This document shows positions 44,356 to 53,961 of a stretch of 64,000 bases of DNA, one piece after another. Source of the stretch: Bacteroidetes bacterium RIFCSPLOWO2_12_FULL_35_15 (lineage in GTDB: Bacteria > Bacteroidota > Bacteroidia > 2-12-FULL-35-15); NCBI GenBank assembly GCA_001769385.1, contig MEPB01000024.1:1-64000 (forward strand), given 5' to 3'. A model generated the notes under the pieces. The model was given only the letters and a program-made list of their open reading frames with translations, was not told the origin of the DNA and did no database searches. Made by a program: the position numbers and the translations under genes. Numbering within the stretch: position 1 is the first letter of the stretch; the number at the start of each line of letters is the position of its first letter.

Positions 44356-47300
44356 TTAATAAACTATGATCTTTTTTACTGTTTCATTTTTTGAATTTGT
44401 TAAACGGATGGTGTAAACACCTTTACCATAATCAACTACACTTAATTGTTTTGAATAACTTCCGGTGTAATCATTTAACACTTCTTTAAATATTTGTTGA
44501 CCCAGAGCATTGAATAGTTCAATTCTATAGGTAGATTTTACGGTACTATTAAATGAAATAGTAAAGAAGCCATCGCTCGGATTAGGATAAATAGTCAATA
44601 AATCAGGATTGTCAGTATCCGAAATTCCAACGGTGGTAATGCTTGTAGGAGAAGAGGCTGGCGAAGAGCAACTACCTGAGGTAACAATAACGGTATAGTT
44701 CCCATTTGTTGTAAACGTGTAGTTTTGATTAATTTCTCCCGGAATAATTGTTCCGTTTAAATACCACTGATTACCCGTTGCTGAACTAGATGTTAACACA
44801 GAACCTGCTTGAGAAATTATTGGAGTTGTGGGTGAAGGATCAATAGTTACTGTTACAGGATTTATATCAATGCATCCTGCGACTGTTGTCGATTTGATAT
44901 AATAGGTGCCACTTGTGCAAACCGTGTTAGGAGTTGTTAAAGCAGCTGTCGCTGCTGCATCTGTCCAATACGTTAATGTTCCACCACCCGTACTTCCTGC
45001 GGTAACAGCAGATGCGGTAAGATCAAGACATGAAGGAGAACAAACCGCAGCAGGGTTTGTAATTAAAAGAGATGGCGAACTATTAATAGTTACTGTAACC
45101 GGTTTAATATCAGTACAGCCACCGGAAGTGGTTGTTTTAATATAATATGTGCCGCTTGTATTTAAAGCGTTTGGAGATGTTAAGCTAATTGTAGCTCCTG
45201 CATTTGTCCAATACGTTAATGTTCCACCACCAGTGCTTCCTGCAGTAACAGCAGCAGCCGTAATATTAATTGTTGATGGTGAGCAAACTGCAGCAGGGTT
45301 TGTAATTGAAAGCACAGGTAAACTGTTAATAGTAACAATAACAGGTTTAATATCGATGCATCCTGCAGTTGATGTGGATTTGATATAATAGGTGCCACTT
45401 GTGCAAACCGTGTTAGGAGTTGTTAAAGCAACGGTTGCTGCTGCATCTGTCCAATACGTTAATGTTCCGCCACCTGTACTTCCCGCAGTAACCACAGGTG
45501 CTGTGATATTAACACATGAAGGAGAGCAAACAGCAGCAGGGTTTGTAATTAAAAGTGAAGGTTTGGTATTAATAGTTATAGTTACCGGTTTAATATCAAT
45601 ACAGCCACCGGAAGTAGTTGATTTAATATAATAGGTTCCGCTAGTACTTAAAGCATTTGGAGATGTTAAAGTAACTGTAGCTCCAGCATTTGTCCAATAC
45701 GTTAATGTTCCGCCACCTGTACTTCCAGCAGTAACAGCCGCAGCCGTAATGTCAATTGTTGATGGGGAACAAACCGCAGCAGGATCTGTAATTGAAAGTA
45801 CAGGTAAACTGTTAATAGTAACAATAACCGGTTTAATATCAACACATCCAGCAGCTGTTGTCGATTTGATATAATAGGTGCCACTTGTGCAAACCGTGTT
45901 AGGAGTAGTTAAAGTAACTGTCGCTGCAGCATCTGTCCAATATGTTAATGTGCCACTGCCTGTACTTCCTGCAGTAACCGCAGGTGCTGTGATATTTATA
46001 CATGAAGGAGAACAAACCGCAGCAGGGTTTGTAATTAAAAGTGAAGGTTTGGTATTAATAGTTACAGTTACCGGTTTAATATCGATACAGCCACCAGAAG
46101 TAGTTGATTTAATATAATAGGTTCCGCTAGTACTTAATGCGTTTGGAGAAGTTAAGCTAATTGTAGCTCCTGCATTTGTCCAATACGTTAATGTTCCACC
46201 ACCAGTGCTTCCTGCAGTAATAGCTGCAGCCGTAATGTCGATTGTTGATGGGGAGCAAACGGCTGTTGGATTTGTAACAGATAAAACAGGCATTGGGTTA
46301 ACTGTCATCGTAATCGCATTAGAAGTAGCTGTTGTAGGTGAAGCACAAGAAGAACTTGATGTTAAAATACATGTAATCAGTTGCCCGTTAGTCAATGTTG
46401 TTGTAGTAAAGGTTGTTGCTGTTGCAGCACCAACATCCACTCCATTTATTTGCCATTGGTAACCAGGTGTTGTTCCACCACCACCAGCTGTAGCAGTAAA
46501 TGTAACAGATGCTCCTGCACAAATAGCTCCACTTGGACTTGCTACGATGCTATTGGTTGGTACAACGCTTCCACTAACAGCTACTGTAGTTGTTCCAACT
46601 AAACTCGTACAACCAGAAACGGTTACCGTAATGCTATATGTTCCTGCCATACCAGCCGTTGCAGCTGGAAGAGAAGGGTTTTGCAATGCAGAAGCAAATG
46701 CACCCGGTCCTGTCCAGCTGTAAGTTGCTGTTCCAACTGCAGGCGTTGTTAATAGTATTGTTGATCCCAAACAAACAGGAGAGTTGCTACCAGCAGATGG
46801 GGTTGCAGGAATTGGGTTTACAACAACAATTGTTGTTCCGGCCAAACTAGTACAACCTCCAGTTGTGATCGTAACAGAATATGTTCCGGCCATTGCAACT
46901 GTAGAAGCAGGACGAGTAGGGTTTTGCAGAGCTGAAGCAAAAGCACCTGGTCCTGTCCATGCATAGGTTGCTCCGGCTACAGTGGGCGTTGCTAAAGTGA
47001 TGGTTGCTCCGGCACAATATGCTCCTGTGTTAGTTGCGGTTGGGGTTGCAGGTGTTGCATTAACAACAACAGTTGTCGTTCCTACTAAACTGGTACATCC
47101 GGCTACAGTCACAGTCACAGAATATGTTCCGGCCATTGCTAGTGTTGAAGCCGGACGGGTAGGGTTTTGCACTGCTGAAGCAAAAGCACCTGGTCCTGTC
47201 CAGGAATAGGTTGCACCTGCCACAGTGGGCGTTGCTAAAGTAATGGTTGCTCCCGTGCAATATGCTCCTGTATTGGTAGCTGTTGGCATTGCAGGAGTTG

Positions 47301-50300
47301 CGTTTACAACAACATTTGTTGTTCCGGCCAAACTAGTACAACCTCCAGTTGTGATTGTCACAGAATAGGTTCCGGTCATTGCAACTGTAGAAGCAGGACG
47401 GGTAGGGTTTTGCAATGCTGAAGCAAAAGCACCAGGTCCTGTCCAGGAATAGGTTGCACCTGCAACAGCAGGCGTAGCTAAAGTAATGGTTGCTCCGGCA
47501 CAATATGCTCCTGTGTTAGTTGCTGTTGGCGTTGCAGGTGTTGCGTTTACCACAACAGCTGTGGTACCGGCTAAACTGGTACATCCTGCCACAGTAACGG
47601 TAACAGAATATGTTCCTGCCATTGCAAGTGTTGAAGCTGGGCGGGTAGGATTTTGCAGAGCAGAAGCAAAAGCACTTGGTCCTGTCCATGCATATGTTGC
47701 ACTAGCTACAGCAGGGGTTGCTAAAGTAATAGTTGCTCCGGCACAATATGCTCCTGTATTGGTAGCTGTTGGCGTTGCTGGAGTTGCATTAACAACAACA
47801 GCTGTGGTACCGGCTAAACTAGTACATCCTGCCACAGTAACAGTAACAGAATATGTTCCGGCCATGGCAAGTGTTGAAGCTGGGCGGGTAGGGTTTTGCA
47901 GAGCGGAAGCAAATGCACCTGGTCCTGTCCAGGCATACGTTGCACCGGCTACAGCAGGGGTTGCTAAAGTAATGGTTGCTCCCGCGCAATATGCTCCTGT
48001 ATTTGTAGCAGTTGGTGTAGCAGGTAATGCATTTACCACAACAGCTGTGGTACCGGCTAAACTCGTACATCCTGCCACAGTAACAGTAACAGAATAGGTT
48101 CCGGCCATTGCAACTGTAGAAGCAGGACGGGTAGGGTTTTGCAATGCTGAAGCAAAAGCACCTGGTCCTGTCCAGGAATAGGTTGAACCGGCTACTGCGG
48201 GTGTTGCTAACATAATAGTTGTTCCGGTACAATAGGGTCCGGTATTGCTTGCCGTAGGTGTTGCAGGAGTTGTATTGACAACAACCAAAGTTGTTCCGGC
48301 TAAACTGGTACATCCGGCTACAGTAACAGTCACAGAATAGGTTCCGGCCATGGCAACTGTAGAGGCAGGGCGGGTAGGGTTTTGCACTGCTGAAGCAAAT
48401 GCACCCGGTCCTGTCCATGCATAGGTTGCACCTGCTATAGTGGGCGTTGCTAAAGTAATAGTTGCACCTGCACAATATGCCCCTGTATTGGTTGCAGTTG
48501 GCGTTGCAGGTGTAGTATTCACAACCACCAAAGTTGTTCCGGCTAAACTAGTACATCCGGCAACAGTAACGGTCACAGAGTATGTTCCGGCCATTGCAAG
48601 TGTTGAAGAAGCAATAGTCGGGTTTTGGAGTGCGGATGAAAATGTGTTAGGTCCTGTCCAGGAATAGGTTGCACCTGCAACTGCGGGCGTTGCTAATGTA
48701 ATGGTTGTTCCTGTACAATATGGTCCTGTATTGGAAGCTGTTGGCGTTGCAGGAGTCGTATTCACAACCACCAAAGTTGTTCCGGCTAAACTGGTACAAC
48801 CTGCCACAGTAATTGTCACAGAATATGTTCCGGCCATTGCAACAGTTGCTCCTGCTCTTGTTGGGTTTTGCAAAGCTGATACAAAAGCGCTTGGTCCTGT
48901 CCAGGAATAGGTTGCTCCGGCTACCGTTGGGGTTGCCAAAGCAATAGTAGCTCCGGCACAATATGCTCCTGTATTGGTAGCTGTTGGCGTTACAGGAACA
49001 GCATTAACTGTCATTGTAATTGCATTGGATGTAGCCGGACTTCCGGTAACACCTGCTAAATTAGATGTCATAACACAGGTAACAATTTGTCCTGTAGTTA
49101 ATGTAGTGGTAGTATAAGTTGTGCTGTTCGTGCCAACATTAGCTCCATTCACTTTCCATTGATAAACAGGAGTTGTTCCTCCATTTGTTGGTGTTGCAGT
49201 GAATGTTGCGGATTGTCCTGCACACATTGGATTGGTTCCTGTTGTTTGTGCAATAATAACACTTGCTACAGCAGCACCAGCACCTGTTATATTTATATTA
49301 TCCAAATAAAGCAGTTGCCCCCATCCGGAATAATTTTGAAATTTCACCATCACATTAGCTAATCCTGCATAAGGTGTTAAACTCACAGTTTCTGTTCTCC
49401 ATTGTGCTGCTGTTGGCACAAAGGCGGATAATGCATTGTCCGGTGCTGTTTGTAATCCTGTGAAACCGCCCTTGTTATAAACTGTTGTCCAGGTGGTTCC
49501 ACAATCTGTGCTTACAAAAACCCGTAAAGAATCTTTATATGTTGCATTGTATCTGGCATAAGCAACATCAAAAGTTAGTGTTGCTGTTGAAAATCCTGAA
49601 AATGAATATTTGGGAGTCAACAGTTCATCAATTGTTCCGGCAATTGTTGTGGCCGGACTGTAATTGTCCATTAATGCACTTGATGTACTTGTTCCAAAAC
49701 CTCCTGCGGTGGCTGTTTGCGCCCAGGTATTGTCAACTTCCGGGTTATTTAGGATCCATCCTGTAGGAACAAAAGTTGCCTGAAATCCTTCGGTCAAAGG
49801 CAACACATTTGTACCGGAAACAGTAATATAAGCTGTTTTGGTCATGGTGTTGCCGCCATTAGCATTTGTTGCAATCAAGGTAACATTATAAGTTCCTGCG
49901 GTATTATAACAAATATTTGTTGGATTTTGGACTGTTGAAGTTGTTGTTGCTGCGCCAGTGAATGACCAGCTCCATGAAGTTGGTGTTCCACTGGAAATAT
50001 CGGTAAATGAAATACATTGTCCAATACAAATATTTGTTTGACTTGCAGTAAAGTCAGCTATAGGAGGAGATGTCCCGGGTGTATTTAAATCTGATTGCCA
50101 GATCCCTCTTCCAAATGTTGCTGCTCTAAGTTTAAGCGCTGTATATTGAATTTCTAATTCCCGTACAGAAACATTTGGTAAGCCTGTATTGTATGCTGTC
50201 CAGGAAGCGGCAGTATTATCACGATAATAAACACCCACATCGGTTCCGACATATAAAGCCTCGTTTGCTGAATTGTCTTGATAAACAATGCAGTTTGCAG

Positions 50301-52524
50301 GTAAGTTAGGTAATCCGGTTGAGTAGTTGGTCCAGGTAGCTCCTGCATCAGCGGAGTACCAAACTTTGTTTGCAGCTGAGTATCCTGAGAAGGTTACCCA
50401 AACTCTACTTGGATTTGTCGGGTGAACAGCAATATAAGTGATTGCTGCCGATGCGGTTGGTAAACCAACAGTACGATCAGTAAAAGATGTTCCATTAATG
50501 GAAGCATAGAACTTATCAATTTTTGCGGCATAAATATAATTGATATTTGATGCGGCATTAGCTAATGCAATAACGTTTCCTGTTCCACCGGAAATTGTCC
50601 CGACCTGGGCCCAACTGGTCCCGCTGGTGGTACTTTTATAGATTTGCGCTTTGCCAACGAATAATGTTGCTGCATTTGAAGGAGCTTCGATATAAGGAGT
50701 TACCCAATCGCCATCAGCATTAACGCCAGTTCCGCCACTTGCAACAATGGAGGTTGTCATATTTCCACCGGTAGTGGTTTTTCTTATTTCACCATAATAT
50801 AATTCACCATATTGAATGCTTGCATTTGACCAGTCAACAATCGCTTCCATTCCATCGCCTCCAAGGGGTCTTGCCCATGCAGCTGTTCCGCTCCATCTGT
50901 TGGTTCCGTTATCTTGCCAGCCTGTAACTAAAAGATTAGCATTTGTTTTAGATAATCCTATTCGATAAGCTTGAGAAATTTGAAGGCCATTACTAAGATC
51001 AGACCAGGCTCCTCCTGCATTTGATGTTGTAAAACAACCTCCATCGCAACCGGCATAATATGTTGTTGCACTTGCAGGTAAAAACTCCAAAGCATGTATA
51101 TCGGCATGCACATAAGGTGCTCCAGAGCCTGTCCAGTGAGCATTGATTGTCCAGCTCGTACCTCCGGTGATTGATTTCCAAATGTTTACACCACCGACAA
51201 CAATTAATTCGGCATTAGAAGGAGAAGCCGCAATTGAAAGATCGTACCAACCTTGTCCTCCTGTATCGTTACCGGCACTTGCCCAACCCAGCACGTTAGG
51301 AGTTGTAGAACGAACAGTAAAAGATGCTCCGCTATTAGCTGAGCGATATAGGCCCAGAAAACCATAAGCTGTGTTGGAAGCTAAAATATAAACATAATTT
51401 ACATTGGCAGCAGTAACTGCAATTGCTAATCTGGAAAGAGAAGAAGCAGCAGGCAATCCTGTTGCTGTTGTTACAAATGATGTTCCTCCATTTGTTGATT
51501 TGTAGAACAAAGTAGTACTACAGGCATATACCACAGTAGTATCACCGGGTTTATATTCGATATCTTTTAAATTTGCAACAGCACTTGCAATTTGAGTCCA
51601 GGAAGTTCCTGAATTTAACGTTCTGTAAAGTCCATTGCTTGTTGCTGCAAAAAGTGTTCTTGGGTTTTGAGGATTTATTAACAAACGGCTTATCGTTCGG
51701 CCATTTGTTACCGTCCAGGTTAATCCGGATGGACTCCAGGAAGTTCCGCCATTTGTTGATTTTAAAACACCGATAGAATAGGTGTCCTGAGCCTCCCCAT
51801 CACCCGTTGCCAAATACATTATTTGGGTATTTGCAGGATTTATTGCTAAATCGGTACAACCAATTACCGCTAGATTATCTGTATTTGTTGTCCATGCAGT
51901 ACCACCGGTGGTACTTTTCCATAAACCTCCACCCGGAGAACCCACATAAATAGTGTTTGTATTGGTTGGATCAAAGCGAACAAAATTAACACGACCTGCA
52001 CCTCCGCCTCCTGATGGAACTGTTGTTGTGGGGCCAATTATGGTCCAATTAGCAGCTTGAATGCCTAACAAAGCATTTGCTTGTGAGATGGCCTGTTTGT
52101 TTCCTGAAGGGGTGGTTGTTGAATGATAATTGTCCAAATATTCGTTCCAGGCATTAATCATTACTGATCGATCTCCGGAAGGATATAAGCGGGGCTCCAT
52201 ATAATTTTCCCAGCGTTTGTATGCTTTCCAGCCACCGGACATTTTTGCTTTTTCGGGTGCACCTGCAACAGAAGGAACCACTCCTCCTTTTGTCGGCATG
52301 TAAGGACTTGGAGAGTTAGGCTGTTTTGCAGCAGCAGCTTGTTTTAGCTTTTCAGCTTCCCTGAATTTTGGCTCAGTATCTTTAAAATAATCCTTAAAAG
52401 CTTTTTGAACTTCGTAAAAATTTACCGAAGGATCCTGCATTTTATCAACCCAGCTTTGCGAAAATGCAGTGTTTGCCAGTATTGCGAATACAAGAGAGAG
52501 AGAAAAAATAGTAATTTTTTTCAT
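44356..52524 (-). CDS. Giant T9SS-secreted repeat protein (2722 residues)
   Basis: A signal peptide (MKKITIFSLSLVFAILANTAFSQ) opens the protein. Residues ~150-830 are BNR/sortilin-like propeller units (YVGSPGGGLWKSTTGGTAW, IGVLKSTNGGTSW). A PKD domain follows (CISFTDISSGTPTSWSWSF, TYNVTLIATN), then a MAM-like jelly roll (PLTEGFQATFVPTGWILNN) and an Ig-like unit. Ten 81-residue repeats (46558-48984) and six more of another sequence (44830-46287), separated by an Ig-like domain, make the stalk. The end is a type A sorting domain: TIYPNPSDGFFTISFN, LFNALGQQIF, KGVYTIRLTNSKNETVKKI. T9SS would export it and anchor it to LPS at the surface. A role in adhesion or motility is inference. Confidence 0.92.
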   Translation of the reverse strand: MKKITIFSLSLVFAILANTAFSQSWVDKMQDPSVNFYEVQKAFKDYFKDTEPKFREAEKLKQAAAAKQPNSPSPYMPTKGGVVPSVAGAPEKAKMSGGWKAYKRWENYMEPRLYPSGDRSVMINAWNEYLDNYHSTTTPSGNKQAISQANALLGIQAANWTIIGPTTTVPSGGGGAGRVNFVRFDPTNTNTIYVGSPGGGLWKSTTGGTAWTTNTDNLAVIGCTDLAINPANTQIMYLATGDGEAQDTYSIGVLKSTNGGTSWSPSGLTWTVTNGRTISRLLINPQNPRTLFAATSNGLYRTLNSGTSWTQIASAVANLKDIEYKPGDTTVVYACSTTLFYKSTNGGTSFVTTATGLPAASSLSRLAIAVTAANVNYVYILASNTAYGFLGLYRSANSGASFTVRSTTPNVLGWASAGNDTGGQGWYDLSIAASPSNAELIVVGGVNIWKSITGGTSWTINAHWTGSGAPYVHADIHALEFLPASATTYYAGCDGGCFTTSNAGGAWSDLSNGLQISQAYRIGLSKTNANLLVTGWQDNGTNRWSGTAAWARPLGGDGMEAIVDWSNASIQYGELYYGEIRKTTTGGNMTTSIVASGGTGVNADGDWVTPYIEAPSNAATLFVGKAQIYKSTTSGTSWAQVGTISGGTGNVIALANAASNINYIYAAKIDKFYASINGTSFTDRTVGLPTASAAITYIAVHPTNPSRVWVTFSGYSAANKVWYSADAGATWTNYSTGLPNLPANCIVYQDNSANEALYVGTDVGVYYRDNTAASWTAYNTGLPNVSVRELEIQYTALKLRAATFGRGIWQSDLNTPGTSPPIADFTASQTNICIGQCISFTDISSGTPTSWSWSFTGAATTTSTVQNPTNICYNTAGTYNVTLIATNANGGNTMTKTAYITVSGTNVLPLTEGFQATFVPTGWILNNPEVDNTWAQTATAGGFGTSTSSALMDNYSPATTIAGTIDELLTPKYSFSGFSTATLTFDVAYARYNATYKDSLRVFVSTDCGTTWTTVYNKGGFTGLQTAPDNALSAFVPTAAQWRTETVSLTPYAGLANVMVKFQNYSGWGQLLYLDNINITGAGAAVASVIIAQTTGTNPMCAGQSATFTATPTNGGTTPVYQWKVNGANVGTNSTTYTTTTLTTGQIVTCVMTSNLAGVTGSPATSNAITMTVNAVPVTPTATNTGAYCAGATIALATPTVAGATYSWTGPSAFVSALQNPTRAGATVAMAGTYSVTITVAGCTSLAGTTLVVVNTTPATPTASNTGPYCTGTTITLATPAVAGATYSWTGPNTFSSALQNPTIASSTLAMAGTYSVTVTVAGCTSLAGTTLVVVNTTPATPTATNTGAYCAGATITLATPTIAGATYAWTGPGAFASAVQNPTRPASTVAMAGTYSVTVTVAGCTSLAGTTLVVVNTTPATPTASNTGPYCTGTTIMLATPAVAGSTYSWTGPGAFASALQNPTRPASTVAMAGTYSVTVTVAGCTSLAGTTAVVVNALPATPTATNTGAYCAGATITLATPAVAGATYAWTGPGAFASALQNPTRPASTLAMAGTYSVTVTVAGCTSLAGTTAVVVNATPATPTATNTGAYCAGATITLATPAVASATYAWTGPSAFASALQNPTRPASTLAMAGTYSVTVTVAGCTSLAGTTAVVVNATPATPTATNTGAYCAGATITLATPAVAGATYSWTGPGAFASALQNPTRPASTVAMTGTYSVTITTGGCTSLAGTTNVVVNATPAMPTATNTGAYCTGATITLATPTVAGATYSWTGPGAFASAVQNPTRPASTLAMAGTYSVTVTVAGCTSLVGTTTVVVNATPATPTATNTGAYCAGATITLATPTVAGATYAWTGPGAFASALQNPTRPASTVAMAGTYSVTITTGGCTSLAGTTIVVVNPIPATPSAGSNSPVCLGSTILLTTPAVGTATYSWTGPGAFASALQNPSLPAATAGMAGTYSITVTVSGCTSLVGTTTVAVSGSVVPTNSIVASPSGAICAGASVTFTATAGGGGTTPGYQWQINGVDVGAATATTFTTTTLTNGQLITCILTSSSSCASPTTATSNAITMTVNPMPVLSVTNPTAVCSPSTIDITAAAITAGSTGGGTLTYWTNAGATISLTSPNALSTSGTYYIKSTTSGGCIDIKPVTVTINTKPSLLITNPAAVCSPSCINITAPAVTAGSTGSGTLTYWTDAAATVTLTTPNTVCTSGTYYIKSTTAAGCVDIKPVIVTINSLPVLSITDPAAVCSPSTIDITAAAVTAGSTGGGTLTYWTNAGATVTLTSPNALSTSGTYYIKSTTSGGCIDIKPVTITINTKPSLLITNPAAVCSPSCVNITAPVVTAGSTGGGTLTYWTDAAATVALTTPNTVCTSGTYYIKSTSTAGCIDIKPVIVTINSLPVLSITNPAAVCSPSTINITAAAVTAGSTGGGTLTYWTNAGATISLTSPNALNTSGTYYIKTTTSGGCTDIKPVTVTINSSPSLLITNPAAVCSPSCLDLTASAVTAGSTGGGTLTYWTDAAATAALTTPNTVCTSGTYYIKSTTVAGCIDINPVTVTIDPSPTTPIISQAGSVLTSSSATGNQWYLNGTIIPGEINQNYTFTTNGNYTVIVTSGSCSSPASSPTSITTVGISDTDNPDLLTIYPNPSDGFFTISFNSTVKSTYRIELFNALGQQIFKEVLNDYTGSYSKQLSVVDYGKGVYTIRLTNSKNETVKKIIVY
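44830..46287 (-). repeat. Six tandem 243-bp coding repeats (S block), alternating A/B types
   Basis: Six units of exactly 81 codons, starting VLSVTNPTAVCSPS at 46287. Odd units begin VLS(I/V)T(N/D)P and contain WTNAGAT and PNAL; even units begin SLLITNP and contain CSPSC, WTDAAAT and PNTVCTSG. The true period is therefore a 486-bp dimer, amplified three times. Even units hold four cysteines, odd units two. Confidence 0.93.
46558..48984 (-). repeat. Ten tandem 243-bp coding repeats (R block)
   Basis: Ten units of 81 codons (the last has 80), each of the type TATNTGAYCAGATITLATP, then WTGPGAFASALQNPTRP, MAGTYSVTVTVAGCTSLAG and a short linker ATPATP. Units 5, 6 and 9 are nearly identical, and units 2 and 4 share the variant TASNTGPYCTGTTI. 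Each unit has two cysteines. The last unit, next to the Ig-like separator, is the most diverged. Confidence 0.93.
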
Positions 52525-52642
52525 ATAGAAAATTTTTTAACCTAGCTAATGTAATTTATCCTGCTGTGAAAATCAAGTTTAGTTGAGTGTTTTAGACGAA
52601 TGTGAATTTTAGGGGGGCGAAATTTGCTCTGAGAAAAGGGAA

Positions 52643-52749
52643 TAATACCATTAGCTTATATAAAACAGTTTTTTTTCTGACCACACCCTTAACCCCTCTC
52701 CGAAAGAAAGGGAAATAATTGGTATATTTTATATTGGCTAATGGTATTC
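52643..52749. repeat. ~107-bp element with AATACCATTAGC inverted ends
   Basis: The left end AATACCATTAGCTTATATAAAA and right end TTTTATATTGGCTAATGGTATT are inverted copies. The interior includes a CTCTCC-type palindrome (52692-52711). It lies in the 279-base gap between the divergent giant T9SS gene and sixA; the rest of the gap shows nothing else. Confidence 0.65.
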
Positions 52750-52803
52750 TAAAAAATAAATTATATTTATACTGAAAAAAAAATTGTTTTAACCCTTGTA
52801 ACT

Positions 52804-53310
52804 ATGAAATCGCTTTATCTGATAAGACATGCAAAATCCGATTGGGGGAAAGCCGAACTCAGGGATATCGACAGGCCTTTAAATGCCCGTGGATATTCTG
52901 ATGCTTACAAAATGAGTTCGATTCTAAAAGCACAAAAGATAATACCTGATCTGGTAATTACAAGTCCTGCTATACGAGCAATCTCAACAGCTTTGATCTT
53001 TTGCCGAAATCTTCAATCAGATGCCTCTGATATAATTATTAATTCTGATCTGTATGATTCATCTTTAAAAGAGTATAAAAATTGCATTTCAAAAATTGAC
53101 AATAAATTTACACATGTATTGCTTTTTGGACACAACCCAACCATTACTGAGTGTGCAAAAAAATTACTGGGATCATTTCCCGAAGAAATGCCTACCTGTA
53201 GTATTGCCGGAATAAGATCGGATGAAGATGACTGGAATAATTTTACGTTAAAAAAGTGTGAATTATTATTTTTTGATTTCCCAAAAAATCAAACGAGCCA
53301 GAAGGAATAA
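52804..53310 (+). CDS. SixA-type histidine phosphatase
   Basis: A 168-residue protein with the phosphoglycerate-mutase-like core. The catalytic motif LIRHAKSDWG (R8, H9) starts the fold, DRPLNARGY follows, TSPAIRAISTA holds the second arginine, and LLFGHNPTITE has the second catalytic histidine. The short form without extra lid domains matches SixA. By family, it removes phosphate from phosphohistidine proteins; in Escherichia coli that is the PTS-type carrier NPr. No such gene is in view here. It stands alone between two small repeat elements. The stop codon TAA is the first triplet of the downstream element, so the native C-terminus (KNQTSQKE) may have been altered. Confidence 0.9.
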   Translation: MKSLYLIRHAKSDWGKAELRDIDRPLNARGYSDAYKMSSILKAQKIIPDLVITSPAIRAISTALIFCRNLQSDASDIIINSDLYDSSLKEYKNCISKIDNKFTHVLLFGHNPTITECAKKLLGSFPEEMPTCSIAGIRSDEDDWNNFTLKKCELLFFDFPKNQTSQKE

Positions 53311-53415
53311 TACCAATTACAAATATATTTTGGTCCAACAAATTCCCGCGCACAGTCTTCGACAAACTCTGACGGACTTCACGCATTGGACCATTTTATA
53401 AATATAATTGGTATA
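53308..53415. repeat. ~108-bp element with TAATACCAATTA inverted ends
   Basis: The left arm (53308-53338) runs TAATACCAATTACAAATATA to TGGTCCAA. The right arm (53386-53415) runs TTGGACCATTTTATAAATATA to GGTATA, an imperfect ~31-base inverted repeat. The ends resemble those of the element at 52643-52749 (ATACCA). The interior has TCTTCGACAAACTCTGACGG. Confidence 0.65.
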
Positions 53416-53737
53416 ATATTTATAATGAATTCAGAAGCTGTATAAATTTTATAGAAGAGATGCTTCATTTCATTCAGAATGACAAAAGCAATTTCTAACA
53501 ATTGAGGGAAAAACACTAGCGTCCTAAGGTTTTAAATTAAAGTTATTTGAAATTCCTGATAGATAATAGTTGCAGCGTTTTTTTAGGCTTGAACGATTTG
53601 AATTGATTTCATCTTTCTTGTTATAATTTTGGCTTTAAAAGTCAATGAATTCAGGAAAATATGTTTTCTCTCCAATTTACTTCGTTTCGCTCAGCAAACG
53701 ATTTCAATAAATGTGTTGAACAATTGATGTGTATGAT
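53416..53737. other. Intergenic DNA, no gene
   Basis: This stretch has no convincing reading frame on either strand. At 53458-53486 AGATGCTTCATTTCATTCAG recurs, slightly changed, at 57941-57960, both followed by ACGACAAAA-like or AATGACAAAA sequence. A 53520-53690 segment is AT-rich without recognised features. Confidence 0.4.
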
Positions 53738-53816
53738 GTTCGGGCAAAAGAAAAAAAAATTACTAATACAAACGATGAATCCTCCATGGAAAGATTTATT
53801 TGAAAGCTTTACTTAG
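53738..53816 (+). pseudogene. Relic of the 3' end of a GIY-YIG nuclease gene
   Basis: About 79 bases align with the last codons of the intact GIY-YIG gene at 57263-57553. Shared runs include CGATGAATCCTC, ATGGAAAGATTTATTTGAAA and GCTTTACTTAGAG; the latter includes the stop codon TAG (53814-53816). The 5' part of the gene is absent. The relic is followed directly by the same GATTGCTTCAG palindrome that follows the intact gene. Confidence 0.8.
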
Positions 53817-53947
53817 AGATTGCTTCAGCCTTTCTGCGAAGAGGGTTCGCAATGACGGAACCGAACAGTTGCGAGCGAGAGCGAAGTAATCTCCAAGCAA
53901 ACAAGTAAATGAAAGATTGCTTCGGTCGTGCCTCCCTCGCAATGAAA
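53817..53947. repeat. REP-like palindromes (ATTGCTTC...CGCAATGA family)
   Basis: GATTGCTTCAGCCTTTCTGC to CGCAATGACGG, then GCGAGAGCGAAGTAATCTCC, then GATTGCTTCGGTCGTGCCTC and CCTCGCAATGAAAC. These are three half or whole units of the palindrome found around the GIY-YIG gene. They end close to the tadA stop. Confidence 0.7.
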
Positions 53948-53961
53948 CTTCCGGACTTCAA

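Noticed and set aside
47486-48097. 203-codon plus-strand frame
   Set aside because: Antisense of the R block; the open frame is a by-product of the repeat composition.
44830-48984. Long regular repeats, possible CRISPR array
   Set aside because: Units are 243 bases, coding throughout, without spacers or cas genes.
53308-53415. Element as a rho-independent terminator of sixA
   Set aside because: The arms are 48 bases apart, AT-rich and begin at the stop codon itself, with no T run after the right arm; repeat element is the better call.
53520-53690. Possible insertion-sequence remnant
   Set aside because: No inverted ends, transposase motif or convincing frame could be found.
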